A stretch of 64,000 nucleotides of DNA from Oceanobacillus jeddahensis (GTDB taxonomy: Bacteria; Bacillota; Bacilli; Bacillales; Amphibacillaceae). The first letter of the stretch is position 1. Each line of letters begins with the position of its first letter. Below, piece after piece: positions 26,272 through 34,831 of this stretch. Position numbers and translations under genes: made by a program. The stretch spans positions 62,001 through 126,000 of the forward strand of contig NZ_CCDM010000009.1 of the NCBI RefSeq assembly GCF_000750635.1, written 5' to 3'. The notes below the pieces were generated by a model that searched no databases, was not told the DNA's origin, and worked only from the letters and a program-made list of their open reading frames with translations.

Positions 26272-27333
26272 TTGACGAAAATTGATCGCTTACGTGAAAC
26301 ATTAGACGAAAACAAAGTGGATGCCATGATTATTGATAGCCCATATAACAGACGTTATATTACTAATTTTACCGGGTCAGCTGGAACGGCGTTAATTACA
26401 GCGGATAAAGCTTTATTTATTACAGATTTTCGTTATACGGAACAAGCTGCTGAGCAGGCAGCGGCATTTGAAATTATTGAACATAAACATGGGATGAATC
26501 AAGAAATTGCAAATCAACTCGACAAGCTTGGAGTGAAAAGGTTAGCTTTTGAGAAAAACTATACGACTTATAGTCAATTTGAAGCGTTTCAAAGTCAATT
26601 TTCTCAAGAATTAGTTCCTGTGGAAGGAATCATTGAAACATTGCGTATGATTAAAAAGCCTGATGAGTTGGAGATTATGAAAAAAGCTGCGAAAATTGCT
26701 GATGATGCATTTGCACATATTCAATCATTTATCGAGCCTGGGGTACCAGAAATTGAGATATCGAATGAATTAGAGTTCTTTATGCGTCGACAGGGTGCGA
26801 CTTCATCAAGCTTTGATACGATTGTAGCTTCCGGGTTACGCTCTGCTTTGCCACATGGCGTAGCATCCGCTAAAAAAATTGGGGAAGGCGAGCTTGTGAC
26901 ACTGGATTATGGTGCATTATATAATGGTTATTGCTCTGATATCACAAGAACGGTAGCTGTTGGAGAAATTTCTGTAGAGTTACGCGAAATTTATGATATA
27001 GTATTAGAGGCGAACCTTCGTGGAGTAAAAGGAACGAAATCCGGTATGACTGGGAAAGAGGCAGATGCTTTAACCAGAGATTATATTACGGAAAAAGGAT
27101 TTGGTGATCGTTTCGGGCATTCGACAGGTCACGCATTAGGAATGGAAGTACATGAAAGTCCTGGATTGTCGACCCGCTCTGAAGCAGTATTAGAGCCTGG
27201 GATGGTAGTTACGGTAGAGCCTGGAATATACGTTCCAGGGTTAGGCGGTTGCCGTATTGAAGACGATATTGTTATTACAGAAGAGGGTAATGAACGGCTG
27301 ACATTTGCTCCCAAAGAATTAATCCAATTATAA
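26272..27333 (+). CDS. yqhT: Xaa-Pro peptidase, M24 family (YqhT)
   Basis: Cytoplasmic metallopeptidase cutting Xaa-Pro bonds, 353 residues. A creatinase-like N-terminal domain is followed by the pita-bread domain. The five metal ligands lie in LDYGALYNGYCSDITRT (two Asp), GHSTGHALG (His), VEPGIYVPG (Glu) and CRIEDD (Glu). Start TTG 26272 follows GGAGAGGATG. Located 38 bases before efp, as in most Bacillaceae; removal of proline dipeptides and EF-P both concern proline handling, but a direct link is not shown. Confidence 0.93.
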   Translation: MTKIDRLRETLDENKVDAMIIDSPYNRRYITNFTGSAGTALITADKALFITDFRYTEQAAEQAAAFEIIEHKHGMNQEIANQLDKLGVKRLAFEKNYTTYSQFEAFQSQFSQELVPVEGIIETLRMIKKPDELEIMKKAAKIADDAFAHIQSFIEPGVPEIEISNELEFFMRRQGATSSSFDTIVASGLRSALPHGVASAKKIGEGELVTLDYGALYNGYCSDITRTVAVGEISVELREIYDIVLEANLRGVKGTKSGMTGKEADALTRDYITEKGFGDRFGHSTGHALGMEVHESPGLSTRSEAVLEPGMVVTVEPGIYVPGLGGCRIEDDIVITEEGNERLTFAPKELIQL

Positions 27334-27371
27334 TAGGAAGTACATTAACCAAGGGTACAGGAGGAAAAATG

Positions 27372-27929
27372 ATGATTTCAGTAAATGAATTTAAAACAGG
27401 TTTAACCATTGAAGTGGACAATGATATTTGGCAAGTTGTTGAATTTCAGCACGTAAAACCAGGAAAAGGAGCAGCATTTGTACGTTCGAAGCTACGTAAT
27501 TTACGTAATGGAAACATTCAGGAAAAAACGTTTCGTGCTGGTGAAAAAGTAGGGAAAGCACACATTGAAAATAACAAAATGCAGTATTTATATGCTTCTG
27601 GCGATGCGCATGCATTTATGGATACATCGACGTATGAACAAATTGAAATTCCTGCAAACCAAATCAAAGAACAGTTAAAGTTTATTAAAGAAAATATGGA
27701 AGTTTCCGTGGTCAGCTATCAAGGAGAGATCATTGGTGTTGACCTTCCAAATAATGTTGAGCTTACCGTAACAGAAACAGAGCCTGGAATAAAAGGTGAC
27801 ACAGCAAGCGGTGGTTCAAAACCGGCAACATTAGAAACTGGACATATTGTACAAGTTCCTTTCTTTATTAACGAAGGTGACGTTCTTGTAATTAACACAG
27901 CTGACGGAAAATATGTTTCCAGAGCATAA
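27372..27929 (+). CDS. efp: Elongation factor P
   Basis: Translation factor that rescues ribosomes stalled at polyproline, 185 residues in three OB-like domains. The tip loop is PGKGAAFV with Lys32, the residue modified to 5-aminopentanol-lysine in B. subtilis. The C-terminal signature VDLPNNVELTVTETEPGIKG is typical. ATG 27372 is used rather than the ATG just before it, giving the standard N-terminus MISVNEF. AGGAGG is 8 bases upstream. Confidence 0.97.
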   Translation: MISVNEFKTGLTIEVDNDIWQVVEFQHVKPGKGAAFVRSKLRNLRNGNIQEKTFRAGEKVGKAHIENNKMQYLYASGDAHAFMDTSTYEQIEIPANQIKEQLKFIKENMEVSVVSYQGEIIGVDLPNNVELTVTETEPGIKGDTASGGSKPATLETGHIVQVPFFINEGDVLVINTADGKYVSRA

Positions 27930-27980
27930 TGAATTTTAATAAAGAAAACTAGGCATTCGCCAGGCCTTTTGCGAATGCCT

Positions 27981-28050
27981 TAGTTGGGGCTGAGGCTGGG
28001 GCTGCGATTACTCGCCCCATCAAAAGCATTGCACTTATGCTTTCTTAAAG
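27981..28050. repeat. Partial copy of the intergenic repeat family
   Basis: GGGGCTGCGATTACTCGCCC with an exact GCGATTACTCG core at 28004-28014, preceded by GGGGCTGAGGCTGG. It follows a hairpin of GCATTCGC/GCGAATGC just after efp. The rest of the repeat is missing here. Confidence 0.7.
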
Positions 28051-28053
28051 TGT

Positions 28054-28092
28054 AAAAAAAGCAGTTTGCTAATCTTAGCAGGCTGCTTTTTT
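28054..28092 (+). terminator. Terminator downstream of efp
   Basis: Stem AAAAAAGCAG/CTGCTTTTTT enclosing TTGCTAA and TTAGCAG, giving a long hairpin with a T run. Confidence 0.8.
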
Positions 28093-28159
28093 ATGAGAAA
28101 AATTAAATTGCAGCGTTTCCATCCCTTACTTTATCTCCTTTTTATCAACTTTTAAATTA

Positions 28160-28212
28160 TATCACGGAGAACCGCCGGTAAAACTCCCACTGAATGAAGT
28201 TTCAATTTATAT
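28160..28212. repeat. Fused end fragments of the intergenic repeat family
   Basis: TATCACGGAGAACCGCCGG (left-end module) runs straight into AAACTCCCACTGAATGAAG (right-end module), so nearly all of the interior seen in the copy at 33928-34150 is missing. Confidence 0.7.
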
Positions 28213-28314
28213 CCCTCCCATAAAGAAACAGTCCTCAGGGCATAATTTCATTTTAAAATCATATATCTCTAAGTAAAACAAGCTAATTGTATTTTTTAAA
28301 AGCGGGGTTTTACG

Positions 28315-29268
28315 ATGAATGAAATTTTGCGGCTTTTCCCACCATCTTTTCAAGGACGAATAGAAGATTTAGTAGGTTATCGTTGGCCACAGCTCCAAGA
28401 AATTCGAGTACGTATTCATCAAAAAATAGAATTTATTTTTGATTCCTCTATATGCTGGCTGGACGAGCCATTACCGGATAAAAAGGAAGTTATTTATATC
28501 CTGAATCAGCTGAGTGAATATTCATTATATCGAATGGAAGAAGAATTGCGTAATGGATTTATAACGATTGAAGGCGGCCACCGTGTCGGAATTGCAGGAG
28601 GAATTATCACTGCGGATAAAAAAGTAAAAGCGATTCAACCTGTATCCTTTTTCAATATTCGGATTGCCAAGCAAAAAAAAGGTTGTGCAGATATACTAAT
28701 GCCTTATATCTATGATGGAGCGTATCATCATACTATGATTCTTGGAGCTCCGCAATCTGGAAAAACAACGATGATACGAGATATTTGCAGGCAAATAGCT
28801 AGCGAGACTAATACGAGCCGTTCTAAAAAGGTAACGATTGTGGATGAGCGTTCAGAAATAGCGGCATCTATTCGAGGCGTTCCACAACATGATATAGGGG
28901 TAAGAACAGATGTTTTAGATGCTTGTCCAAAAGCAGAAGGGATGATGATGGCGATTCGTACGTTATCTCCTGATATTTTAATCGTTGATGAAATCGGAAC
29001 GGAGAAGGATGTAGAAGCGATTATAGAGGCATCGCAGGCAGGAGTAAAAGTTATTTGCACGTTGCATGCAGGAAGTATAGCTGATTTATACCGCCGTCTA
29101 TCCATCCAAAAAATATTGCAGGAATCTATTTTTGAGCGATTTTTACTCCTTGGGCAAGGAAGAAAAATAGGTAAACTGATCGATGCTTTTGATAGTGAAG
29201 GGAAAAAAATGAGTCTTAAGCAAAGAGGTGGTGAAGTTGAAGTGGATTGGCGTGCTGCTTTTAATTAG
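28315..29268 (+). CDS. spoIIIAA: Stage III sporulation protein AA
   Basis: Cytoplasmic secretion-type ATPase of the mother-cell channel that feeds the forespore, 317 residues. Walker A is GAPQSGKTT and Walker B SPDILIVDEIG, with the His-box-like VICTLHAGS. First gene of the spoIIIA operon. The ribosome site is poor (GCGGGG), and I could not identify a SigE promoter with confidence. Its 3' end overlaps spoIIIAB. Confidence 0.95.
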   Translation: MNEILRLFPPSFQGRIEDLVGYRWPQLQEIRVRIHQKIEFIFDSSICWLDEPLPDKKEVIYILNQLSEYSLYRMEEELRNGFITIEGGHRVGIAGGIITADKKVKAIQPVSFFNIRIAKQKKGCADILMPYIYDGAYHHTMILGAPQSGKTTMIRDICRQIASETNTSRSKKVTIVDERSEIAASIRGVPQHDIGVRTDVLDACPKAEGMMMAIRTLSPDILIVDEIGTEKDVEAIIEASQAGVKVICTLHAGSIADLYRRLSIQKILQESIFERFLLLGQGRKIGKLIDAFDSEGKKMSLKQRGGEVEVDWRAAFN

Positions 29269-29749
29269 TATGTCTACCATACTTGGATGGGAATGGGGAA
29301 GAGCATTAAAACAACGTCCAAAGCATATTCAATTACTATTACAATCGCTTCAGATTTTAGAGGCGGAAATGGTTTATAGCCAGGTTCCATTACAAGAAGC
29401 CTTTCAAATAATTAGTAAAAAATTAAGAGGTCCCATCGCGATATTTTATCAAGAGCTTGCAGAGGAGCTAAAGAATAAAGAAAAAGTTTTTGATGATATA
29501 TGGGAAGTGTGTACACAAAGATTAATTGGACAATCTTCGCTGCAAAAAAGTGAGCAGGAAATATTGATTCAATTTGGAAGAACGCTTGGCCAGCATGATA
29601 TTGAGCAACAACAAAAACACTTAAAATTAACGAATCTTTATCTAGAAGAGCAATGGAAAAATGCCACAGAACGCTTTCAAACGTACGGAAAGTTGTCAAA
29701 TGTGTTGGGATTACTGTGTGGTATTTTTTTGGCACTTTTGTTTATGTAA
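29237..29749 (+). CDS. spoIIIAB: Stage III sporulation protein AB
   Basis: Membrane protein of the SpoIIIA channel with GspF-like features, about 170 residues. One N-terminal helix (WIGVLLLISMSTILGWEWG), a cytoplasmic helical domain and a C-terminal helix (GLLCGIFLALLFM). TTG 29237 follows AGAGGTGG at proper distance; GTG 29228 and 29231 are other in-frame starts. It overlaps spoIIIAA by 32 bases. Confidence 0.92.
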   Translation: MKWIGVLLLISMSTILGWEWGRALKQRPKHIQLLLQSLQILEAEMVYSQVPLQEAFQIISKKLRGPIAIFYQELAEELKNKEKVFDDIWEVCTQRLIGQSSLQKSEQEILIQFGRTLGQHDIEQQQKHLKLTNLYLEEQWKNATERFQTYGKLSNVLGLLCGIFLALLFM

Positions 29750-29782
29750 AGATAATGGCGGCATGAGGGAAGGGGCAAGGAC

Positions 29783-29983
29783 ATGTTTGTGGATGCATTA
29801 ATTCTATTTCAGATTGCTGGTATAGGCATTATTGTTGCGCTTATCCATACAATTTTAAAACAAATGGGCAAGGAAGAAATCGCCCAATTTGCCACGTTAA
29901 TTGGTTTTATAATTGTTTTACTTATTGTGGTTAATGGGCTCTCTGATTTATTTCAACAAATTAGATCTGTATTTCTATTTTAA
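29783..29983 (+). CDS. spoIIIAC: Stage III sporulation protein AC
   Basis: Small membrane protein of 66 residues with two helices (ALILFQIAGIGIIVALIHTI and ATLIGFIIVLLIVVNGL). Length and sequence (LKQMGKEE between the helices) match SpoIIIAC. Eleven bases separate it from spoIIIAD. Good AGGGGCAAGG site upstream. Confidence 0.95.
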   Translation: MFVDALILFQIAGIGIIVALIHTILKQMGKEEIAQFATLIGFIIVLLIVVNGLSDLFQQIRSVFLF

Positions 29984-29994
29984 GGGGATTAGAT

Positions 29995-30387
29995 ATGGAT
30001 ATTCTCCAGATTACGGTTTTAGGTGTATTAGCAAGCATATTATATATCCTTCTAAAAGAAGTCCATGCTTCTATTGCTTTTTTTATCATTCTTATTACGG
30101 GAATTGTTATCTTTTTCTCGATTATTCAGCAAGTCCAATTAATATTTGAAACGATTCAGAGGCTAGGAGATCAAGCAAATGTACAGGGACTTTATTTGAC
30201 GACCATTTTAAAAATTATTGGTATTTCCTATATTGCAGAAATTGGTGCACATCTGACCAAGGATGCTGGTCTTAACTCTGTGTCCAAATATATTGAATTA
30301 GCAGGAAAAATATTTATTTTACTACTTGCTGTTCCTATTATTACAGCGGTAATTGAAGCGATTATTGGTTTTATCCCTAATGTTTAA
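29995..30387 (+). CDS. spoIIIAD: Stage III sporulation protein AD
   Basis: Membrane protein of 130 residues with about four helices; includes LYLTTILKIIGISYIAEIG, typical of SpoIIIAD, and ends with IEAIIGFIP. It is followed not by spoIIIAE at once, as usual, but by 334 bases holding an intergenic repeat. Confidence 0.95.
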   Translation: MDILQITVLGVLASILYILLKEVHASIAFFIILITGIVIFFSIIQQVQLIFETIQRLGDQANVQGLYLTTILKIIGISYIAEIGAHLTKDAGLNSVSKYIELAGKIFILLLAVPIITAVIEAIIGFIPNV

Positions 30388-30410
30388 CCGGTGAGAAAGA
30401 AAAGACAGAA

Positions 30411-30655
30411 ATGAAACGTGTAGCGCACTTGCTTAAGGATTACGATTACTCATTCCTTGGAGCTCAGTTTAAGTAGAGTCTGAAGTAGTACCCGAAGTCG
30501 TTTATATAAAGTGAAACTTCCTTCAGTGGGGGTTTTTCGACACACTACTCTTTACAATGGGACGAGTAATCGCAATGGTTTTCGGTGGGGCGAGTAATCG
30601 CAAAAGTTCTTCGATGGGGCGAGTAATCGCAGCCCCAGTCCCAGCCAGTTACACT
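30411..30655. repeat. Intergenic repeat copy inside the spoIIIA operon, with three tandem units
   Basis: Contains the reverse-oriented right end (CTTCAGTGGGGGTTTTTCG) and then three copies of GGGRCGAGTAATCGCA at spacings of 28 and 29 bases (cores at 30563, 30591 and 30620). A degenerate start (GATTACGATTACTCATTCC) lies at 30438. It separates spoIIIAD from spoIIIAE. No terminator-like hairpin with a T run is seen, so read-through may be kept. Confidence 0.8.
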
Positions 30656-30721
30656 GCGATAAAATATTCATGTCAAATTTAATACTTTCTAATACCACCA
30701 CCAGGAAAGGGAGTATCCAGA

Positions 30722-31936
30722 TTGTCTAGAAGACCTGCCAAGTTACTCCGGATGATATACATGTTGTTGATTGCCTTTGTTGTTATCCAAGGAGATTCAA
30801 TTGTTGTTCAAGCTGAGGATGAGGATGCTCCGATTACAGTTGAGGAGGAGGAAAAGCTTCAAAATACATTGTTAGATGAAATTTCGTTAGATGAAATTCA
30901 ATCTTATTGGGATCAGCTAATCATGGAATATGGTGATAACCTACCTGATTTACAAAAAATCAGTATATATGAATGGATAAAAAATGGAGATAGTTTCTCG
31001 ATTCAAGATATTTTAATGCACTTTTTACGCTATCTTTTACATGAGCTGATTATCAATGGAAAGCTTTTAGGAACGCTTTTGATGCTGACACTATTTGCGG
31101 TTGTTCTCCAGTCGATTCAATCTGCATTTGAACAGACAACGGTTAGTAAGGTTGCTTATTTTGTTGTATTTTTAGTCTTATTATTTATTGTATTGAATAG
31201 TTTTTATCTGGCGACCTCCTATACAAAAGAGGCGATTGATACGATGCAAAGTTTTATGATTGCACTTCTGCCTCTCGTACTGGGGATGATGGCGAGCTTT
31301 GGAAATGTAATCTCTGTCTCTTTTTTTCATCCGATTATTATATTTTTTATTCATTTTAGTGGTGTGTTTATCTCAGCATTTGTCTTACCTTTATTGTTCC
31401 TCTCAGCTATGTTGATTATTATCAGCAGTTTAAATAGTCATTTTAAAGTAACACATTTAGCTAATCTTTTTAGAAATGTTGCTGTTGGCAGTCTTGGTGT
31501 TTTCTTAACTATTTTCTTAGGAGTTATTTCTGTTCAAGGTACGGCGACAGCGGTTCAAGACGGAGTAGCGATGAAGACAGCTAAATTTGTAACAGGAAAT
31601 TTTATACCGGTATTAGGGAGAACCTTTACTGATGCTGCGGATACCATTCTTAGTGCGTCTCTTATTTTAAAAAATGCTGTAGGGATGATTGGTCTCTTTA
31701 TCATATTATTTATTGTCGCCTTTCCAGCTTTAAAAGTAGGCGTGATTGCGATTATTTATAAACTGGCAGCGGCGATATTACAACCGCTTGGCGGGGGACC
31801 AATTGTACAATGCTTAAATACAGTAAGTACGTATATCCTATTTATTTTAGCCTGTCTATTGGCTGTATCTCTTATGTTCTTTTTAGGGATTGTCATTATC
31901 ATTGCAGCAAGTAATTTAACCGTTTTACTAAGATAG
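30722..31936 (+). CDS. spoIIIAE: Stage III sporulation protein AE
   Basis: Polytopic membrane protein of the SpoIIIA channel, 404 residues. A signal peptide (about residues 1-31, ending VVQA before EDEDAP) precedes an acidic external stretch, then about eight membrane helices. TTG 30722 is used with AAAGGGAG nine bases upstream. The long gap to spoIIIAD is unusual. spoIIIAF follows after only 7 bases. Confidence 0.94.
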   Translation: MSRRPAKLLRMIYMLLIAFVVIQGDSIVVQAEDEDAPITVEEEEKLQNTLLDEISLDEIQSYWDQLIMEYGDNLPDLQKISIYEWIKNGDSFSIQDILMHFLRYLLHELIINGKLLGTLLMLTLFAVVLQSIQSAFEQTTVSKVAYFVVFLVLLFIVLNSFYLATSYTKEAIDTMQSFMIALLPLVLGMMASFGNVISVSFFHPIIIFFIHFSGVFISAFVLPLLFLSAMLIIISSLNSHFKVTHLANLFRNVAVGSLGVFLTIFLGVISVQGTATAVQDGVAMKTAKFVTGNFIPVLGRTFTDAADTILSASLILKNAVGMIGLFIILFIVAFPALKVGVIAIIYKLAAAILQPLGGGPIVQCLNTVSTYILFILACLLAVSLMFFLGIVIIIAASNLTVLLR

Positions 31937-31943
31937 GGGGTTG

Positions 31944-32570
31944 ATGAGAATCGAAATATTTACAGATTGGGTTACACAGATCATTTTATTTATTATTCTG
32001 GCTTCCGTGATTGATTTGCTCATTCCAGCAAATCATCTGCAAAAATATGTGCGGTTAGCGACTAGTTTAATCTTAATTTTGATTCTACTTCAGCCTGTTT
32101 TTTATTTATTTAATACGGACATAAATACAGCCATATCAAGCTCGATGAATAAAATTGAGAGTCAGTTTCAAGGACAACCGTCGATAGAAAATCAAATAGA
32201 TTTAGAAAAAAAAGAAATAGAAAGTGGACAAGATGCATATATTTTAGAACAAATGGCTATTGAATTGGAAAATATAGCGGCAGATTCATTGAAAGAAGAA
32301 TTTGACGCGGAGATTGTCTCCATTGATTTCCAATTCTCTGTAGTGGACTCCGTATCCTACGAGGAGTTAACAGAGGTCATTGTTTATATAACAGAATCAG
32401 AACCAGGGGAAGGAGCGATGAACACGGTTGAAGATGTTGTTATTGAATGGGGCAATGAGGAGGAAGAGCATTCAGAAGAGTTGTTACAAGAGATGGAGGC
32501 CAGTTTAAGAGAACTTTGGGAAATTGAGGATAAAGAAATAACGGTCTATTGGGAAGGAGAGGGATTTTGA
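31944..32570 (+). CDS. spoIIIAF: Stage III sporulation protein AF
   Basis: Membrane protein of about 208 residues: two N-terminal helices (WVTQIILFIILASVIDLLIP and LATSLILILILLQPVFYLF) and an acidic external domain with a ring-building-motif-like fold expected for SpoIIIAF. ATG 31944 is preferred to the adjacent TTG because AGGGGG abuts the TTG. The stop overlaps the spoIIIAG start by four bases. Confidence 0.9.
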   Translation: MRIEIFTDWVTQIILFIILASVIDLLIPANHLQKYVRLATSLILILILLQPVFYLFNTDINTAISSSMNKIESQFQGQPSIENQIDLEKKEIESGQDAYILEQMAIELENIAADSLKEEFDAEIVSIDFQFSVVDSVSYEELTEVIVYITESEPGEGAMNTVEDVVIEWGNEEEEHSEELLQEMEASLRELWEIEDKEITVYWEGEGF

Positions 32571-33205
32571 AAAATAAACTGACTCACTTTTTAAAACAGA
32601 CCACGGATAGCGAACATGCTTCAGGTAAAGAACAAAAACAGCCGTCTAAAAAAATAGGATTTATCGTCATTTTAGGTCTGGTGGGAATCCTATTTATGAT
32701 TATTAGTAATGTTTTAAAACCAGAAGAGGAGGTCCAGCCTGTTCCTTATGATGATTCTCAGATGGAAATTACAGAAGAAACAGCATCAGAACCTACAGGG
32801 GACGAGATAAAAGAATTGGAGGATGAGCTGGGGGAGCACCTAGCCAGCATGCTAAACCAGATGGATGGTGTTTCAGACACAGAAGTAATGATTAATTTAG
32901 AAGCAACCAGTGAGCATGTCTATGAAAAAAATAGAACAACGGGACAACAGACGACGGATGAAACAGATCGAAATGGGGGATCCAGAACAGTCGAAGATCA
33001 GACGGATGATCATCAGGTTGTACTTTACCGTCAAGGAGATCAGGAAACACCTTTACTTGTACAAACAAAACAGCCAGAAGTACGGGGCGTATTCATTGTT
33101 GCAGGGGGGATGGAAAGTCAGTCGATGAAAAGTCAAGTGATTGAAGCGGTATCCAGGGTACTAGATGTCCCTTCACATAAAATTTCAGTGATGCCTAAAA
33201 ATTAA
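32567..33205 (+). CDS. spoIIIAG: Stage III sporulation protein AG
   Basis: Channel ring protein of 212 residues: one helix (IGFIVILGLVGILFMIIS, about residues 30-47), an acidic linker and a ring-building domain (MLNQMDGVSDTEVMINLE to VEAVSRVLDVP) exposed between the two membranes. The start is TTG 32567, coupled to spoIIIAF through TTGA, with AAGGAGAGGG upstream. SpoIIIAG forms the large ring seen in B. subtilis. Confidence 0.92.
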   Translation: MKNKLTHFLKQTTDSEHASGKEQKQPSKKIGFIVILGLVGILFMIISNVLKPEEEVQPVPYDDSQMEITEETASEPTGDEIKELEDELGEHLASMLNQMDGVSDTEVMINLEATSEHVYEKNRTTGQQTTDETDRNGGSRTVEDQTDDHQVVLYRQGDQETPLLVQTKQPEVRGVFIVAGGMESQSMKSQVIEAVSRVLDVPSHKISVMPKN

Positions 33206-33218
33206 GGAGGTAGAATGT

Positions 33219-33872
33219 ATGTTAAAAAAACAAACAGTATGGTTACTCACAATGTTAAGCTTAATGGTTGTTTTAAGTGTTTATTACATCTTTTCCGCAG
33301 GTGGGAATGATTTAGCATTTGTAGATGATGGACAAGAAGCAACTACAGAAGAAGCGGTACCTGCAACACAATCGGAAGAAGGAATTGAAGTCGAGAATAT
33401 CGAAAACGTAGATAGTGATGAATTATTTACAACCATTCGTATGGAAATTCAAGATGAACGCAGCCGGAAAAAAAGCCAGTTAACGGATGTAGTTGCTTCA
33501 GCAAATGCATCAGCAACTGAAAAGGATGAAGCATTGCAGGAAATTGATAGTTTAGAGGAATTAGCGAGCAAAGAAACCATTCTACAGGAACAACTCTTGG
33601 CAGCTACAGAATACGAAGACGTGCTAGTCCGTTCCAACGATGGAAAAGTCCATATCCATGTAAAAACGGAGGAATTACCTGTAACAGAAGCAGCGAATAT
33701 TATGCAGATGGCCCGTGATGAATTTGGAGAAGATGTCAAAGCAGAAGTTAATTTTCAACCAACTACAGAAACCTCAGAACCAACAGAAACAGAAGGAATA
33801 GAAGGAACAGAAGAACCAACAGAAACAGAAGAGGCAGAAGAACCAGCAGAAACAGAGGGAACGGAAGAGTAA
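33219..33872 (+). CDS. spoIIIAH: Stage III sporulation protein AH
   Basis: Mother-cell partner of forespore SpoIIQ across the intermembrane space, 217 residues. An N-terminal helix (VWLLTMLSLMVVLSVYYIF) is followed by an acidic linker and the ring-building domain (TLLQEQLL-like region to MARDEFGEDVKAEVNF). The last ~33 residues are a low-complexity acidic tail of repeated TE/EE/PTETE units, not typical of the B. subtilis protein. Excellent site AAGGAGG. Last gene of the operon, closed by a terminator. Confidence 0.93.
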   Translation: MLKKQTVWLLTMLSLMVVLSVYYIFSAGGNDLAFVDDGQEATTEEAVPATQSEEGIEVENIENVDSDELFTTIRMEIQDERSRKKSQLTDVVASANASATEKDEALQEIDSLEELASKETILQEQLLAATEYEDVLVRSNDGKVHIHVKTEELPVTEAANIMQMARDEFGEDVKAEVNFQPTTETSEPTETEGIEGTEEPTETEEAEEPAETEGTEE

Positions 33873-33877
33873 ATAAC

Positions 33878-33910
33878 AAGCCAGCAGCCCATTTTCGAGC
33901 TGCTGGCTTT
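33878..33910 (+). terminator. Terminator of the spoIIIA operon
   Basis: Perfect 11-bp stem AAGCCAGCAGC/GCTGCTGGCTT with a short T run. Confidence 0.85.
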
Positions 33911-33927
33911 ACGAATGTAAAAAATAG

Positions 33928-34150
33928 TTTATCACGGAGAACCGCCCGTAAAACTCCCGCCTCCAAATAAAATGGGAGAATACATTTATTCAGGAGGGAG
34001 ATCAGGTGAGCTAACCTCCTGAATCACTCAGGCTAATTCAGTGGGAGAAAAGCAGCAGACTAAGTTCGCGACGTCCTGGAGCCTAAGATTACTCGTCCCA
34101 CCGTAAAGAGTTGTGCGTCGAAAACTCCCACTGAATAAAGTAGCGTTTTA
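33928..34150. repeat. Most complete copy of the intergenic repeat family
   Basis: Left module: CGGAGAACCGCCCGTAAAAC, then a hairpin (CTCCCGCCT..AAATAAA with TTTATTCAGGAGGGAG), then AGGTGAGCTAACCT. Right module: ATTCAGTGGGAG and its inverse CTCCCACTGAAT about 100 bases later, enclosing GCAGACTAAGTTCGCGACG, GATTACTCGTCCCA and TGTGCGTCGAAAA. It fills most of the gap between spoIIIAH and accB and codes for nothing. Confidence 0.85.
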
Positions 34151-34235
34151 TACCAACATCCACAGGCATTAACTGTTATAATAAAGATGAAAGGCTAATG
34201 AATCTTACCATCTTAAAATACGTTTTACGGTAGAC

Positions 34236-34265
34236 TTGAAGTTTTTGTTCATTTTATCGTAATAT
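34236..34265 (+). promoter_or_regulatory. Candidate SigA promoter of accBC
   Basis: TTGAAG (34236-34241), 18 bases, TAATAT (34260-34265), about 68 bases before accB. No FapR-like site was found. Confidence 0.4.
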
Positions 34266-34332
34266 ATTAGAAGGTAATAAAATAGCCAACATGAAACAGA
34301 AAAAGATTTTAATTGAAATGAGGAGTGCCAAC

Positions 34333-34818
34333 ATGTTACAAGTAGATGAAATTAGAGAAATTATTCAAATGGTCGATAAATCATCATTAACGGAATTTTC
34401 TTATGAGGCAAACGGTGCAATGATAGCTATGAAAAAAAATACAGGCTCTACTACCGTTCAAACACAGCCTCAAGTATCAGCAGAACGTCAAGCTCCGGTA
34501 ATGCAAGAGTCACAGTCTGAAACAAGTGCTCAAACAGAAGTGAAGCCGGAAGAAACATCACAAGCTTCAGCGGACTATGATTATGAAATTGTTTCCCCAA
34601 TGGTTGGAACGTTTTATGCTTCTTCTTCTCCGGACAGCGATCCTTTTGTGACAAAAGGAAGCACAGTGGATAGCAGTACAGTGGTATGTATTGTAGAAGC
34701 AATGAAACTATTTAATGAAATTGAAGCTGAAACTAATGGAGAGATTGTGGAAGTTTTAGTTGAAAATGGTGAGCTTGTAGAATATGGTCAGCCATTATTT
34801 AGAGTAAAGAAGAAGTAA
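34333..34818 (+). CDS. accB: Biotin carboxyl carrier protein of acetyl-CoA carboxylase
   Basis: Carrier subunit of acetyl-CoA carboxylase, first step of fatty-acid synthesis; 161 residues. The C-terminal biotinyl domain has VEAMKLFNEI with Lys125 as the biotin site. The middle is a Gln/Ser/Glu-rich linker. ATG 34333 follows GAGGAG; a start at 34291 is in frame but lacks a site. It lies 13 bases before accC. Confidence 0.96.
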   Translation: MLQVDEIREIIQMVDKSSLTEFSYEANGAMIAMKKNTGSTTVQTQPQVSAERQAPVMQESQSETSAQTEVKPEETSQASADYDYEIVSPMVGTFYASSSPDSDPFVTKGSTVDSSTVVCIVEAMKLFNEIEAETNGEIVEVLVENGELVEYGQPLFRVKKK

Positions 34819-34831
34819 GGGGATGGAATAA

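Noticed and set aside
30559..30634. Possible small CRISPR array
   Set aside because: Only three units, the constant part is 16 bases, fillers are 12-13 bases and resemble repeat flanks elsewhere; no cas genes in the window.
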